The position numbers and the translations under genes are program-made. From assembly GCF_022482365.1 (NCBI RefSeq), contig NZ_JAKVPE010000001.1, positions 62,001 to 126,000 on the forward strand: DNA of 64,000 nt, read 5' to 3'. Positions within the stretch are counted from its first letter, which is position 1. Each line of letters begins with the position of its first letter. Below are positions 46,453 through 55,130 of this stretch, piece after piece. The notes under the pieces were generated by a model. It was not told where the DNA came from. It searched no databases and saw only the letters and a program-made list of their open reading frames with translations. This stretch comes from Limosilactobacillus sp. (GTDB lineage Bacteria > Bacillota > Bacilli > Lactobacillales > Lactobacillaceae).

Positions 46453-47109
46453 TTGACAAAAGTATATTTGATTCGTCATGGAAAAACCGAATGGAACCTT
46501 CAGTCCCGCTACCAGGGTGCTCACGGGGACTCACCGCTGCTGGAATCCAGCTACCACGAGATTGAACAACTTGCCGAATCCCTGCGGCCGGTGCCGATTG
46601 CCCACGTCTACGCCAGCCCGTTGAAGCGGGCACGGGTGACGGCCCAGCGCCTGATCGACAACATCAACAGGCCGATCCCGCTGACGCTCGATAGCCGCCT
46701 GGCGGAGTTTAACCTCGGCAAGATGGAGGGGATGCACTTCGACGAGGTGGCGGCAAAGTGGCCGGCAGCGCTGGACAATTTCCGTCACCATCCCGACAAG
46801 TACGACGCCCAGCTGATCGAGAGCGAGAGCTTCCAGGAGGTCATCGCCCGGGTGGGCACGGCGATCAAGGAATTTTGCCGGAACCACTCGAACGACAACA
46901 TCGTGGTGGTATCCCACGGGGCGGCCCTGAATGCGACCATCAATGCGCTGATTGGGACTCCACTGGCGCATTTGAAGGACCGCGGGGGATTATCCAACAC
47001 TTCCACCACGATTCTTCAAACCAGTGATGCCGAGCATTTTGAACTCGAAAAGTGGAACGACACGTCCTACCTTCACAAGACGAAGGTTGATCCAACCGAC
47101 ACGATTTAA
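46453..47109 (+). CDS. Histidine phosphatase family protein (phosphoglycerate mutase-like)
   Basis: The 218-residue protein has the catalytic LIRHGKTEWN motif at residues 6-15, YASPLKRARVTAQ, EFNLGKMEG and a second catalytic histidine in VVVSHGAALNA. Family members are phosphatases or cofactor-dependent mutases; the substrate cannot be read from sequence. The start is a TTG at 46453, since the conserved strand begins three residues later. It is 12 bases ahead of the TPR gene and probably in one operon with it and recD2. Confidence 0.88.
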   Translation: MTKVYLIRHGKTEWNLQSRYQGAHGDSPLLESSYHEIEQLAESLRPVPIAHVYASPLKRARVTAQRLIDNINRPIPLTLDSRLAEFNLGKMEGMHFDEVAAKWPAALDNFRHHPDKYDAQLIESESFQEVIARVGTAIKEFCRNHSNDNIVVVSHGAALNATINALIGTPLAHLKDRGGLSNTSTTILQTSDAEHFELEKWNDTSYLHKTKVDPTDTI

Positions 47110-47121
47110 GAGGTGAATGAG

Positions 47122-47802
47122 ATGACAGAAAAGAAGGATTTTCGCGACAGCGAGAAGAAACAAACTGAAAAGCTGGTTCACAAGCTGATCCAGGCGATCG
47201 ACGAGCACCCGGACAAGGTCAACAATTACTACGACCTGGGTTCACTGCTGACCCGGCTGAATGACTATCAGCAGGCCGAGGAGCTCTTCATGAAGGCCCT
47301 CGGGATCTTCGAGGCCAAGAACGACCAGGAGGCCCAGGATCTGCTGAACTACGGCCTCGGCAACCTCTACTACGAGGTGGGCAAGGTCGATCGGGCCATC
47401 GAGCTCTACAACAAGATCAAGGATGACAAGCGCAAGGCCGATTCCTACCTGATGCTGGCCCAGAGCTACATGAAGAAGGGGCAGCACAAGCAGGCGGTCG
47501 CTTACGGCCTGACCGCCCACGAGTTGCGCCAGGAGGACCCGGCCATCAACCAGGTCATCGGTGACTCGCTCCTCGCCCTGGGTGAATTTAAGCAGGCCAA
47601 GCAATACTACGACGCGATCTTGAAGCGCCACCCCGGCCGGGCCGACACCCAGTTCAACCGGGGACTGGTCGCCATGGTCTTAGGCGAGCCCTACCAGGAC
47701 TACCTGACCCAGGCCAAGCAGCTGGACCCAGTTTACTATCAAAAGAGCGAACAGCGGTTGAACGACATTGAAAAGACCCTGCGGACGACCCAGGGTGATT
47801 AA
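47122..47802 (+). CDS. Tetratricopeptide-repeat protein
   Basis: The 226-residue soluble protein is made of TPR units (NNYYDLGSLLTRLNDYQQAEEL; DLLNYGLGNLYYEVGKVDRAIEL; ADSYLMLAQSYMKKGQHKQAV; QVIGDSLLALGEFKQAKQYY). Such repeats form protein-binding scaffolds, and this type lies upstream of recD2 in many lactobacilli. The partner is unknown. The ATG at 47122 is well spaced from AAGAGGTG; the GTG at 47113 overlaps that site. Confidence 0.85.
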   Translation: MTEKKDFRDSEKKQTEKLVHKLIQAIDEHPDKVNNYYDLGSLLTRLNDYQQAEELFMKALGIFEAKNDQEAQDLLNYGLGNLYYEVGKVDRAIELYNKIKDDKRKADSYLMLAQSYMKKGQHKQAVAYGLTAHELRQEDPAINQVIGDSLLALGEFKQAKQYYDAILKRHPGRADTQFNRGLVAMVLGEPYQDYLTQAKQLDPVYYQKSEQRLNDIEKTLRTTQGD

Positions 47803-47831
47803 CATTAACCAGACACGAAAGGATGACTTCA

Positions 47832-50315
47832 ATGGCTGATGAAATCGACTTATTTAAGACGCCCACGGAGCCGTCTTTTTTTATTGGCCAGGTGCAGTCG
47901 GAGATCTTCACCAGCCCCGATTCCTTCTACAAGGTGCTGATCGTCTCGGTGGAGGACGCCAACTTTGATTGGAACGAGACCGAGATCACGGTTACCGGGA
48001 GCTTCGGGGAGCTCAGCGACGACCAGACCTACCGCTTTGAGGGTCAGCTGGTCGACCATCCCCGCTACGGTCGCCAGTTTCAGGCCCAGTCCTACCACGT
48101 CAACCGGCCGACCAGCCGGGAGGGGCTGATCGAATTCCTCGCTAGCAAGCAGTTCAGCGGAATTGGCAAGAAGACGGCCGAAAAGATCGTCGATACCCTG
48201 GGGACCAACGCCATCGAAAAGATCACCAACGATCCCCACGTCCTGGACGCCCTGAACCTGCGCCACGGCATCAAGCAGACCCTGGTGGAGAACCTCAACG
48301 CCAGCCAGGGGATGGACCAGATCATCATTGGCTTAAACGACCTGGGCTTTGGCAGTAACCTCAGCAGCGCCATCTTTGACAAGTACGGCGACGAGACCCT
48401 CCACATCATCCACGAGAACCCATACCGCTTGGCGACGGATATTGACGGGATCAGCTTTAAGCGGGCCGATCAGGTGGCAGCCCACCTGAAACTGCCGGCC
48501 GACGATCCGCGGCGGATTGGTGCGGCCATTTTTCAGAGTCTCGACGACCTGACGATGGAAACCGGCGACACCTACACGACCACCCAGCCGCTCCTCCAAC
48601 AGGCCGTTTCCCTGCTGAACGCGGACGAGCGGGGGATGGTGAGCGTCGATGCGGTGGCCGATCAGATCGTGGCCCTTGAGAAGCATAATGCCATCAGCTA
48701 CGAGGAGCAGCGGATCTACCCGGCGGCACTTTTTAAGGCGGAATGGCAGATTGCCGAAAACCTCCACCGGATTTTTACCGCCCCTGGCGAACGGGTTGAC
48801 CCGGATACCGTCGACCAGGTGGTGGCCAAGACGAGCACCCAGGCCGGCATCAAGTACGATCCGGTCCAGACTAAGGCGATCAAGCAAGCCCTCACGCACA
48901 AGGTCCTCCTGCTGACGGGGGGACCCGGAACGGGCAAGACGACCATCATTAAGGGAATTGTGGCGGCCTACGCCGAACTGCACCAGATTTCTTTAGACCT
49001 CGGCGAATACAAGGACAACGCCTTCCCAGTCCTGCTGGCGGCACCGACGGGACGGGCGGCTAAGCGGATGAGTGAGGCGACCGACTTGCCGGCCAGCACC
49101 ATTCACCGGATGCTGGGCCTCAATGGCCGGGAGGTGCCGACGGACATGAACGCCCGTGACATCAAGGGGTCGCTCTTGATCATTGACGAGATGTCGATGG
49201 TCGACACCTTCCTCTTTAAGACCCTGGTTCAGGCGATTCCGACCTCGATGCACGTCGTCTTAGTTGGTGATAAGGACCAGCTGCCCTCAGTCAGCCCCGG
49301 CCAGGTTTTCCACGACCTCTTGGCCTTTGGTGACCTGCCCCAGGTGGAACTGACCAATATTCACCGCCAGTCGGCCGACTCAACGATTATCCCGCTGGCC
49401 CACGCCATCAAGGAGGGCCACGTGCCCGCCAACCTCACCAACCGGATGGCTGACCGGTCCTTCATCAAGTGCCACGCTCCCCAGGTGCCAAGCATCGTCC
49501 ACCAGATCATTGATCTCGCGGCCAAACGGGGATATTCGGCCGACGATGTCCAAATCCTGGCACCGATGTACCGGGGCCAGGCCGGGGTCGACAACCTCAA
49601 CCAGCTGGCCCAGGCGGCCTACAATCCGCCGACCAAGGACAAGCAGGAGATCGAGTTCCGCGGCCAGACCTTCCGGGTGGGGGACAAGGTCCTGCAGCTG
49701 GTCAACAGCCCGGAGAACAACGTCTTTAACGGTGACATCGGGCGGATCACTGCAATTGAGGCCCGGGGAAAGAAGGGGACCAAGAGGACGGCCACGATCA
49801 CGATCGACTTCGACGGCAACGAGGTCACTTACGGTCGTCAGGAATGGAACCAGATCCGCCTGGCCTACTGCATCTCGATTCACAAGTCCCAGGGAAGCCA
49901 GTTTAAGATGGTGCTTCTGCCCCTGGTGGCCCAGTTTAACCGGATGCTGCAGCGCAACCTGGTCTACACGGCGATCACCCGGGCGGCTGAGAAGCTGGTG
50001 CTGATTGGTGAACCGGCGGCCCTGGTGACGGCCACCCGCAACACGGGGGTCAACCGGCAGACAACTCTCCGGCAGCGATTGCAGACCGTTTGGCAGCGCC
50101 ATGACGACCTGAAGTCACCGCTGGATTCACCGGCCAACGAGGGAGCGGGTGTTGCCAAGTCATCGCCTTCAGCAACCCAGCCTCAGCAAACAACGGTCCC
50201 TGACCCGGCGCCAATTGATCCGGCCGCGCCGCACGTTCTGACGGCCCAGCTGATCGACCAGGAGGCGGTCGATCCCCTGATCGGGATGAACGGCATTCGG
50301 CCCCAGGACTGTTAG
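47832..50315 (+). CDS. recD2: ATP-dependent helicase RecD2
   Basis: The 827-residue SF1B helicase has the long N-terminal region of RecD2, with helix-hairpin-helix-like segments (FSGIGKKTAEKIVDTLG; GISFKRADQVAA). The motor has Walker A LLTGGPGTGKTTIIKG, Walker B LLIIDEMSMVD, motif III VGDKDQLPSVSPGQ and C-terminal YCISIHKSQGSQFKMV. It unwinds DNA 5' to 3' without RecBC and acts in DNA repair. The ATG at 47832 is preferred because an ATG at 47823 is too close to the AAAGG site. A non-conserved tail of about 80 residues follows the motor. Confidence 0.93.
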   Translation: MADEIDLFKTPTEPSFFIGQVQSEIFTSPDSFYKVLIVSVEDANFDWNETEITVTGSFGELSDDQTYRFEGQLVDHPRYGRQFQAQSYHVNRPTSREGLIEFLASKQFSGIGKKTAEKIVDTLGTNAIEKITNDPHVLDALNLRHGIKQTLVENLNASQGMDQIIIGLNDLGFGSNLSSAIFDKYGDETLHIIHENPYRLATDIDGISFKRADQVAAHLKLPADDPRRIGAAIFQSLDDLTMETGDTYTTTQPLLQQAVSLLNADERGMVSVDAVADQIVALEKHNAISYEEQRIYPAALFKAEWQIAENLHRIFTAPGERVDPDTVDQVVAKTSTQAGIKYDPVQTKAIKQALTHKVLLLTGGPGTGKTTIIKGIVAAYAELHQISLDLGEYKDNAFPVLLAAPTGRAAKRMSEATDLPASTIHRMLGLNGREVPTDMNARDIKGSLLIIDEMSMVDTFLFKTLVQAIPTSMHVVLVGDKDQLPSVSPGQVFHDLLAFGDLPQVELTNIHRQSADSTIIPLAHAIKEGHVPANLTNRMADRSFIKCHAPQVPSIVHQIIDLAAKRGYSADDVQILAPMYRGQAGVDNLNQLAQAAYNPPTKDKQEIEFRGQTFRVGDKVLQLVNSPENNVFNGDIGRITAIEARGKKGTKRTATITIDFDGNEVTYGRQEWNQIRLAYCISIHKSQGSQFKMVLLPLVAQFNRMLQRNLVYTAITRAAEKLVLIGEPAALVTATRNTGVNRQTTLRQRLQTVWQRHDDLKSPLDSPANEGAGVAKSSPSATQPQQTTVPDPAPIDPAAPHVLTAQLIDQEAVDPLIGMNGIRPQDC

Positions 50316-50328
50316 GCGAGATTTTGAC

Positions 50329-50357
50329 TTGATTGCCCGCGGATTTGTTGCGATAAT
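50329..50357 (+). promoter_or_regulatory. Promoter of prs
   Basis: TTGATT and GATAAT are spaced by 17 bases, 40 bases before the prs start codon. Confidence 0.55.
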
Positions 50358-50396
50358 GAAAGTGAATTTTTTGCATAGAACAAAAGGAGCACAAAG

Positions 50397-51374
50397 ATGA
50401 CCCAGATTAAGAATGCTAAGAACGTCCGCCTGTTTGCCTTAAACTCGAACCGGCCACTAGCCGAGGCCATTGCTGAACGGATTGGTTTACCGCTGAGCAA
50501 GGCCTCGATCAGCCACTTCGCCGATGGGGAGATTAAGATTACCATCGACGAGAGCGTGCGGGGCTGCGAGGTTTACGTGGTTCAGTCCGTTTCCGACCCG
50601 GTCAACACCAACCTGATGGAATTATTGATCATGGTCGATGCCCTGCGGCGGGCGAGTGCTGCTAAGATCAACGTCGTGATGCCTTACTACGGGTACGCAC
50701 GGCAGGATCGGAAGGCCCGCAGCCGGGAACCAATCACCGCTAAGCTGATTGCCAACCTGCTGGAGATGGACCAGATCGACCGCCTGGTAACGATTGATCT
50801 CCACGCTGCCCAGGTTCAGGGCTTCTTTGACATTCCGGTGGACCACCTCCAGGCCACCAGCCTGCTGGCCAAGTACTGTGAACAGCAGGGCCTGACCGGC
50901 GACAACGCCGTGGTGGTTTCGCCCGACCATGCCGGGGTCAGCCTGGCGCGGAAGTTTGCGGAACGAATCAAGGCCCCAATCGCGATTGTCGACAACCGGG
51001 CAGATGAGGTTCGGGAGCGGGACAACCAGGAGGTGCCTGAATACGTCATCGGGGACGTCAAGGACCGCAACGCCATCATCGTCGACGACATCGTAGACAC
51101 CGGCGTGCGGATGAAACTGTCGGCGGCGGCATTGCAGAAGTTCGGCGCCAAGAAGATCTACGGGGTGGCTACCCACGCCGTCCTGTCCGGGGATGCGGTC
51201 AACACCCTGGAAGGCTCCGGCCTGGAGGAAATGATCGTGACCGACACGATCAACCTGCCGGAGGAGAAGTGCTTTAAGAAGCTGGTTCGGTTGTCGGTTG
51301 CCGACCTGCTGGCCGAGGCGCTCGTCCGGATCCACAACCACCAGTCTATCGACACGCTCTTCAATCACAATTAA
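50397..51374 (+). CDS. prs: Ribose-phosphate pyrophosphokinase
   Basis: The 325-residue enzyme has ISHFADGEIKITIDESVRG, PYYGYARQDRKARSREPITAK, DLHAAQVQGFFDIPVDHL, VVSPDHAGVSLARKFA and the PRPP-binding loop AIIVDDIVDTGVRM. It makes PRPP from ribose 5-phosphate and ATP for nucleotide, histidine and NAD synthesis, as a cytoplasmic hexamer. AAAGGAG precedes the ATG. It forms a single-gene unit with its own promoter and terminator. Confidence 0.96.
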   Translation: MTQIKNAKNVRLFALNSNRPLAEAIAERIGLPLSKASISHFADGEIKITIDESVRGCEVYVVQSVSDPVNTNLMELLIMVDALRRASAAKINVVMPYYGYARQDRKARSREPITAKLIANLLEMDQIDRLVTIDLHAAQVQGFFDIPVDHLQATSLLAKYCEQQGLTGDNAVVVSPDHAGVSLARKFAERIKAPIAIVDNRADEVRERDNQEVPEYVIGDVKDRNAIIVDDIVDTGVRMKLSAAALQKFGAKKIYGVATHAVLSGDAVNTLEGSGLEEMIVTDTINLPEEKCFKKLVRLSVADLLAEALVRIHNHQSIDTLFNHN

Positions 51375-51380
51375 AAAATA

Positions 51381-51418
51381 AAGTGTTGGACCACGTAAAA
51401 CCGGTTCAACACTTTTTT
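51381..51418 (+). terminator. Terminator of prs
   Basis: AGTGTTG-ACC pairs with GGT-CAACACT and is followed by T6. Confidence 0.85.
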
Positions 51419-51442
51419 GCATTTTGAAAAGGGGAAGGAAAA

Positions 51443-52195
51443 TTGCTGCAGCTGCTTTCGTTAATCTTAATTGGCTTTCTCGTCGGAATCTTTGTGATCT
51501 CGCTCGGCGGGGGTGGGGGAGCGATCTACCTCGGCGTCTTGACCGGGATCTTTCGCCTCGCTCCTGCCGCGGCGGCAGCGACCTCAATTGTGACGGCGCT
51601 ACCGGCCCTGGTGATCGGTGCCTGGTCCTACTACCGGAAGGGCCTGATCGATTTTAAACTGGGGAGTCGGATGATGTTGGCAGCCATCCCAAGCATTTTC
51701 GTCGGCTTTTTCATCTCGCCCCTCATCCCACAGCAGATCTATAAGGTCGTGATCGGGCTGATCCTGGTCGCTCTGGGCCTGCAGATCATTTATCAGCTCT
51801 ACCACAACCGTCCCAGCAAGCACCGTCACCTGTCGCCAAGGCTGGCCAGCGTCCTCTATGGGATCCTCGGTGGCCTGATGGTCGGCATCGCGGGCCTGAG
51901 CGGCGGGGGACCAATCACGGCCGGGCTGCTGATCCTTGGCGTGCCGATGAAGAACGCCTCGGCGACCTCGTCCTACGTGCTGGTCGGCATGTCGATCGTC
52001 GGCGCCCTGCTGCACCTCACCGGGGGCAACGTTGACTGGCAGGCGGCCGGTGGGCTGATTGCGGGTTCCCTGGCCGGGGCCGTGCTCGCCCCAACCGTGA
52101 TCATCTGGCTGACCAACAAGCCGTCCCGGGCCTTTCTGGTCAAGCTCTTCATGGGGATCTTCGTTGCTACCATGGGGATAGTTTCAATGCGATAA
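51443..52195 (+). CDS. TauE/SafE-family (TSUP) membrane transporter
   Basis: The 250-residue integral membrane protein has about seven to eight helices. It carries the duplicated glycine-rich TSUP signatures: VISLGGGGGAIYLGVL...PAAAAATSIVTALPA in the first half, and GIAGLSGGGPITAGLLILGVPMKNASATSSYVLVG in the second. Family members export sulfite, sulfoacetate or other small organic anions; the substrate is unknown here. The start is TTG at 51443 after GGGAAGG. It is convergent with dapF across a shared terminator. Confidence 0.88.
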   Translation: MLQLLSLILIGFLVGIFVISLGGGGGAIYLGVLTGIFRLAPAAAAATSIVTALPALVIGAWSYYRKGLIDFKLGSRMMLAAIPSIFVGFFISPLIPQQIYKVVIGLILVALGLQIIYQLYHNRPSKHRHLSPRLASVLYGILGGLMVGIAGLSGGGPITAGLLILGVPMKNASATSSYVLVGMSIVGALLHLTGGNVDWQAAGGLIAGSLAGAVLAPTVIIWLTNKPSRAFLVKLFMGIFVATMGIVSMR

Positions 52196-52202
52196 ATTAA
52201 TA

Positions 52203-52243
52203 AAGCCACCGAAACACGCAAAATGCGGTTTCGATGACTTTTT
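52203..52243 (-). terminator. Terminator shared by dapF and the TSUP gene
   Basis: AAGCCACCGAAAC pairs with GTTTCGATGACTT. The two C-A mismatches on the plus strand become G-U pairs in the minus transcript, so it fits dapF better, though T5 also follows on the plus side. Confidence 0.75.
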
Positions 52244-52268
52244 GAATACCATTGAGATTGATGAAGAA

Positions 52269-53270
52269 CTAATCGACCAGGTCAAAGTGGGGGAGCTGGT
52301 TGACGAAATTCTGGTAGGCGGCCTGTTCACCGGTGCTTTCGATCTGGACCTGTGCTGGCTTGACGTTTGCCTGGTGCAAGCTGGCCTCGTCCACCGTGAT
52401 CCTTTCCGTGAAGGTGGCGTTGCCGATCAGCTCGATCCAGTAGTGCTGATCTTCGTAGTGGATGATGGTGCGGACCTTGCCGCCCGGATTGAAGACGTCG
52501 ATCGGCTGGTCGAAGCTGGCCTGGTCGGGATGAAGGAGGACGAAGGCCAGGCTGGTGGCCGACATCCCGGTCCCGCAGGCGTTGGTAAAGCCGACGCCCC
52601 GTTCATAGGTCCGGACGAATAATTGGTTCTGCCCCAGGATGTGGGCAAAGTTGACGTTGACCCCGTCGGTGAAGTAGGGGTTCGTCCCGTTGAGCCGTTT
52701 CCCAATCACGCCGAGAACGTCATCCTGCAGGGCGGGCCGGTCGACAAAGGAGATCAGGTGCGGGTTCGGCACCGCGATGGCGGAGAAGGTCAGCTGGGGC
52801 CAGATTTCGGGAACCGGGGTGCCAAGCAGGCGGTCGTGACCAAGCTTTTCATACGGCAGGGCCTCCCGGTTGAAGCGGACCGGCGAGATCTCGACGGCAA
52901 AGGCGGGCACGCCGGTGGCCAGGTCGGGCTGGCGGCGCACCTGGAGACTGGCGTCCAGGGTGTCGACGGCAAAGTGCTCCAGGCCGTCCCGTTCCGCCAC
53001 GTAACGGGCCACGGTCCGCAGTCCGTTCCCGCACATCGTGGCCTCGCTCCCGTCGGCGTTGATGACCCGCATCTGGGCCTGTGAACCGGGGCGGGTCGGC
53101 TTATTGACGACCAGCAGCCCATCGGCACCGCCGAGGAGGCCCTCCTGGGGATCGGTGAGCTGCTGTGCCAGGGCGGCGAGCTCGGCGTCGGTCAGGGGCT
53201 GTTTTAAGGTGGTTTGGTCGAGGATGAAGAATTGGTTGGCTGAACCATGGACTTTCAATAGGGTTGGCAT
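52269..53270 (-). CDS. dapF: Diaminopimelate epimerase
   Basis: The 333-residue enzyme starts LLKVHGSANQFFILDQ and has the two active-site cysteines in EATMCGNGLRTVARYVAE and GFTNACGTGMSATSLAFVL. It interconverts LL- and meso-diaminopimelate, the substrate of LysA, without a cofactor. It is the downstream partner of lysC (13 bases apart), transcribed leftward. Confidence 0.94.
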   Translation of the reverse strand: MPTLLKVHGSANQFFILDQTTLKQPLTDAELAALAQQLTDPQEGLLGGADGLLVVNKPTRPGSQAQMRVINADGSEATMCGNGLRTVARYVAERDGLEHFAVDTLDASLQVRRQPDLATGVPAFAVEISPVRFNREALPYEKLGHDRLLGTPVPEIWPQLTFSAIAVPNPHLISFVDRPALQDDVLGVIGKRLNGTNPYFTDGVNVNFAHILGQNQLFVRTYERGVGFTNACGTGMSATSLAFVLLHPDQASFDQPIDVFNPGGKVRTIIHYEDQHYWIELIGNATFTERITVDEASLHQANVKPAQVQIESTGEQAAYQNFVNQLPHFDLVD

Positions 53271-53283
53271 AGAAAATTCCTCC

Positions 53284-54642
53284 TTAGTTGGCGAAGAAAC
53301 GGTGGTAGATGGCGCGGACGGCGTTATCGGCGTCCTTGTCGAAGGTCCCGATCATGATTGAGATCCGGGAGGCCCCCTGGTTGATCATCGGCACGGCGAT
53401 GTGGTTCTTGGCCAGCGGCTCCAGAATATCATTGATGACCCCGACCCGGTTGCGCATGCCCTCGCCGACGACCATCGTGATCGCGTAGTTGTCGATCCAT
53501 TCGAGGTGGTCGGGGTTGACGGTTTCCTGGATCTCGTTGCTGACTTCGTCGATCAGCTGATCATTGATTTGGTCACGGTCGAGGATGATCGTGATGTCAT
53601 CGATCCCGGACGGCATGTGTTCGTAGGAGATGCCGTGCTTGGCCAGGATTTGTAGGATCCGCAGGGTGAAACCGATCTGCTTGTTCAACAGGTACTTGTG
53701 CAGGTAAAGGGCGGCGAAGTGCTTGCCGCTGACGATCCCGGTGACGATGTCGCGGGGTTGGAAGTTCTTGTCCGGCACGATCAGCGTTCCCGGCTTTTCC
53801 GGGTGCTGGGTGTTCTTGACGTTGATCGGCACGTTGCCTTGAATGGCTGGAATCAGGGCCTCGTCGTGGAAGACGGAGAAGCCTGCGTAGGAGAGCTCCC
53901 GCATCTCACGGTAGGTCATCTTGGCGATCGGCTCAGGGTCGTCGATGACGTTTGGGTTGGCCGAGTAGATGGCGTCGACGTCAGTGAAGTTTTCGTAGAG
54001 GTCGGCGTGGAGCCCGCGGGCCAGGATTGCCCCGGTGATGTCGGAGCCGCCGCGGGAGAAGGTGGCGATGTGTCCGGCCAGGGTGATCCCGTAGAAGCCG
54101 GGGAAGACGAGCAGTTCGCTTTGCTTGGCCGTGAAGTGGTCCAGCAGGCTGTAGGTTTCGGGGATGACGTTGGCGTTATTGGGCGTCCCGGTAACCCGGA
54201 TCCCGGCCTCGGTCGGCGTCACGAAGCGGGCCTCGTAGCCAAGGTGGTTCAAGACGGCCGCCATCAGCATGGCGTTGGACCGCTCCCCATGGGCCTTGAA
54301 GGCGGCCATCAGGTAGTGGTTGTTCGGGTACTTGCCGGCGGGTAGGTCGTGGAGGCGTTGGATCAGGTCGGCTAGTTTTTCAGTGGGCAGGTTGAAATAC
54401 TTGGCGATCGCCTGATAACGGCTGATGATTTGGGTGAGAACGTCGTCGTAGGGCTGCTTGTTGATGACCCGGTGGGCGTATTCGATCAGCAGGTCGGTCA
54501 CCTTGATGTCATCGGGGGTCCGCTTGCCGGGGGCGGAGGTGACGATCACCCGTCGTTCGGGATCGGCCGTGATGATTTTGATTGCCTGGGCAAAGGTCTC
54601 CCCGTCGGCCAGGGAGCTGCCACCGAATTTTACTACTTTCAT
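53284..54642 (-). CDS. lysC: Aspartate kinase
   Basis: The 452-residue protein begins MKVVKFGGSSLADGETFAQA and has FSRGGSDITGAILARGL, with two C-terminal ACT-type regulatory segments (about 300-370 and 375-445). It phosphorylates aspartate, the first step to lysine and threonine/methionine. Its placement with dapF and opposite lysA suggests a lysine-linked isozyme; feedback by lysine is inferred. No riboswitch is visible on its own side. Confidence 0.95.
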   Translation of the reverse strand: MKVVKFGGSSLADGETFAQAIKIITADPERRVIVTSAPGKRTPDDIKVTDLLIEYAHRVINKQPYDDVLTQIISRYQAIAKYFNLPTEKLADLIQRLHDLPAGKYPNNHYLMAAFKAHGERSNAMLMAAVLNHLGYEARFVTPTEAGIRVTGTPNNANVIPETYSLLDHFTAKQSELLVFPGFYGITLAGHIATFSRGGSDITGAILARGLHADLYENFTDVDAIYSANPNVIDDPEPIAKMTYREMRELSYAGFSVFHDEALIPAIQGNVPINVKNTQHPEKPGTLIVPDKNFQPRDIVTGIVSGKHFAALYLHKYLLNKQIGFTLRILQILAKHGISYEHMPSGIDDITIILDRDQINDQLIDEVSNEIQETVNPDHLEWIDNYAITMVVGEGMRNRVGVINDILEPLAKNHIAVPMINQGASRISIMIGTFDKDADNAVRAIYHRFFAN

Positions 54643-54854
54643 TGCTAAGGACTCCTTGCGAGCGATAATTAGACTTACTAATTATTGCTAAATTATTTTA
54701 ACCGAATTTTAACATGGAACTTAAAATAAGCAAGCCGTTTTATTTCATCAACCCGATAGAATAACGTTTTACTTCATATAAGCAACTCATTTAATTTGTG
54801 AAAAATTAATTTACCCGCTTGACTTTCTCATTATTTGGTATAAGCTATAAACAT
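54643..54854. promoter_or_regulatory. AT-rich intergenic region between lysC and the lysA riboswitch
   Basis: The lysC side carries an AAGGAGT ribosome binding site and a TAATTAG/CTAATTA inverted repeat (54666-54684). Several TTAAAA and TAAAAT sequences near 54690-54730 could be its promoter on the minus strand. On the lysA side TTGACT (54819) and TATAAG/TATAAA (54839-54851) are present with non-ideal spacing. Nothing coding is visible. Confidence 0.5.
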
Positions 54855-54856
54855 AA

Positions 54857-55022
54857 ATCGAAGAGGCGCAGCCAACACTAGTAAGCAATCGGAGCCAGCC
54901 ACGCAAGGATGATTGCCGAACAGGGCGGCTGCCGAAGCGCTTAGTCTGGCAGGGCTAGGTTGGCTGGGGCGTGGCCTAATAAGTCACGGACTGTCGCAGG
55001 ACACATAATCAGCCTGCGTTGC
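54857..55022 (+). promoter_or_regulatory. Lysine riboswitch (L box)
   Basis: The conserved blocks of the lysine riboswitch are present in order: AAGAGGCGC at the start, AGTAA, GGAGCC, GGATGATTGCCGAA, GGCTGCCGAAGC, CTGGCAGGGCTAGG, TTGGCTGGGGCGTGG and GGACTGTCGCAGGA. Lysine binding should favour the terminator at 55052-55090, shutting off lysA-dapH-dapL-dapA-dapB. Confidence 0.92.
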
Positions 55023-55051
55023 GCTATCGACAAATTAAATGGATAATTAAC

Positions 55052-55091
55052 AATCCACTGTTTGTTTGCGCAGACAGTGGATCTTTTTTTA
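55052..55091 (+). terminator. Terminator of the lysine riboswitch
   Basis: ATCCACTGTTTG pairs with CAGACAGTGGAT and is followed by T7, about 40 bases before the lysA start. Confidence 0.9.
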
Positions 55092-55130
55092 CAGTCGATT
55101 CCCCACGCAAAGCAATGGAGGGAATAGCAG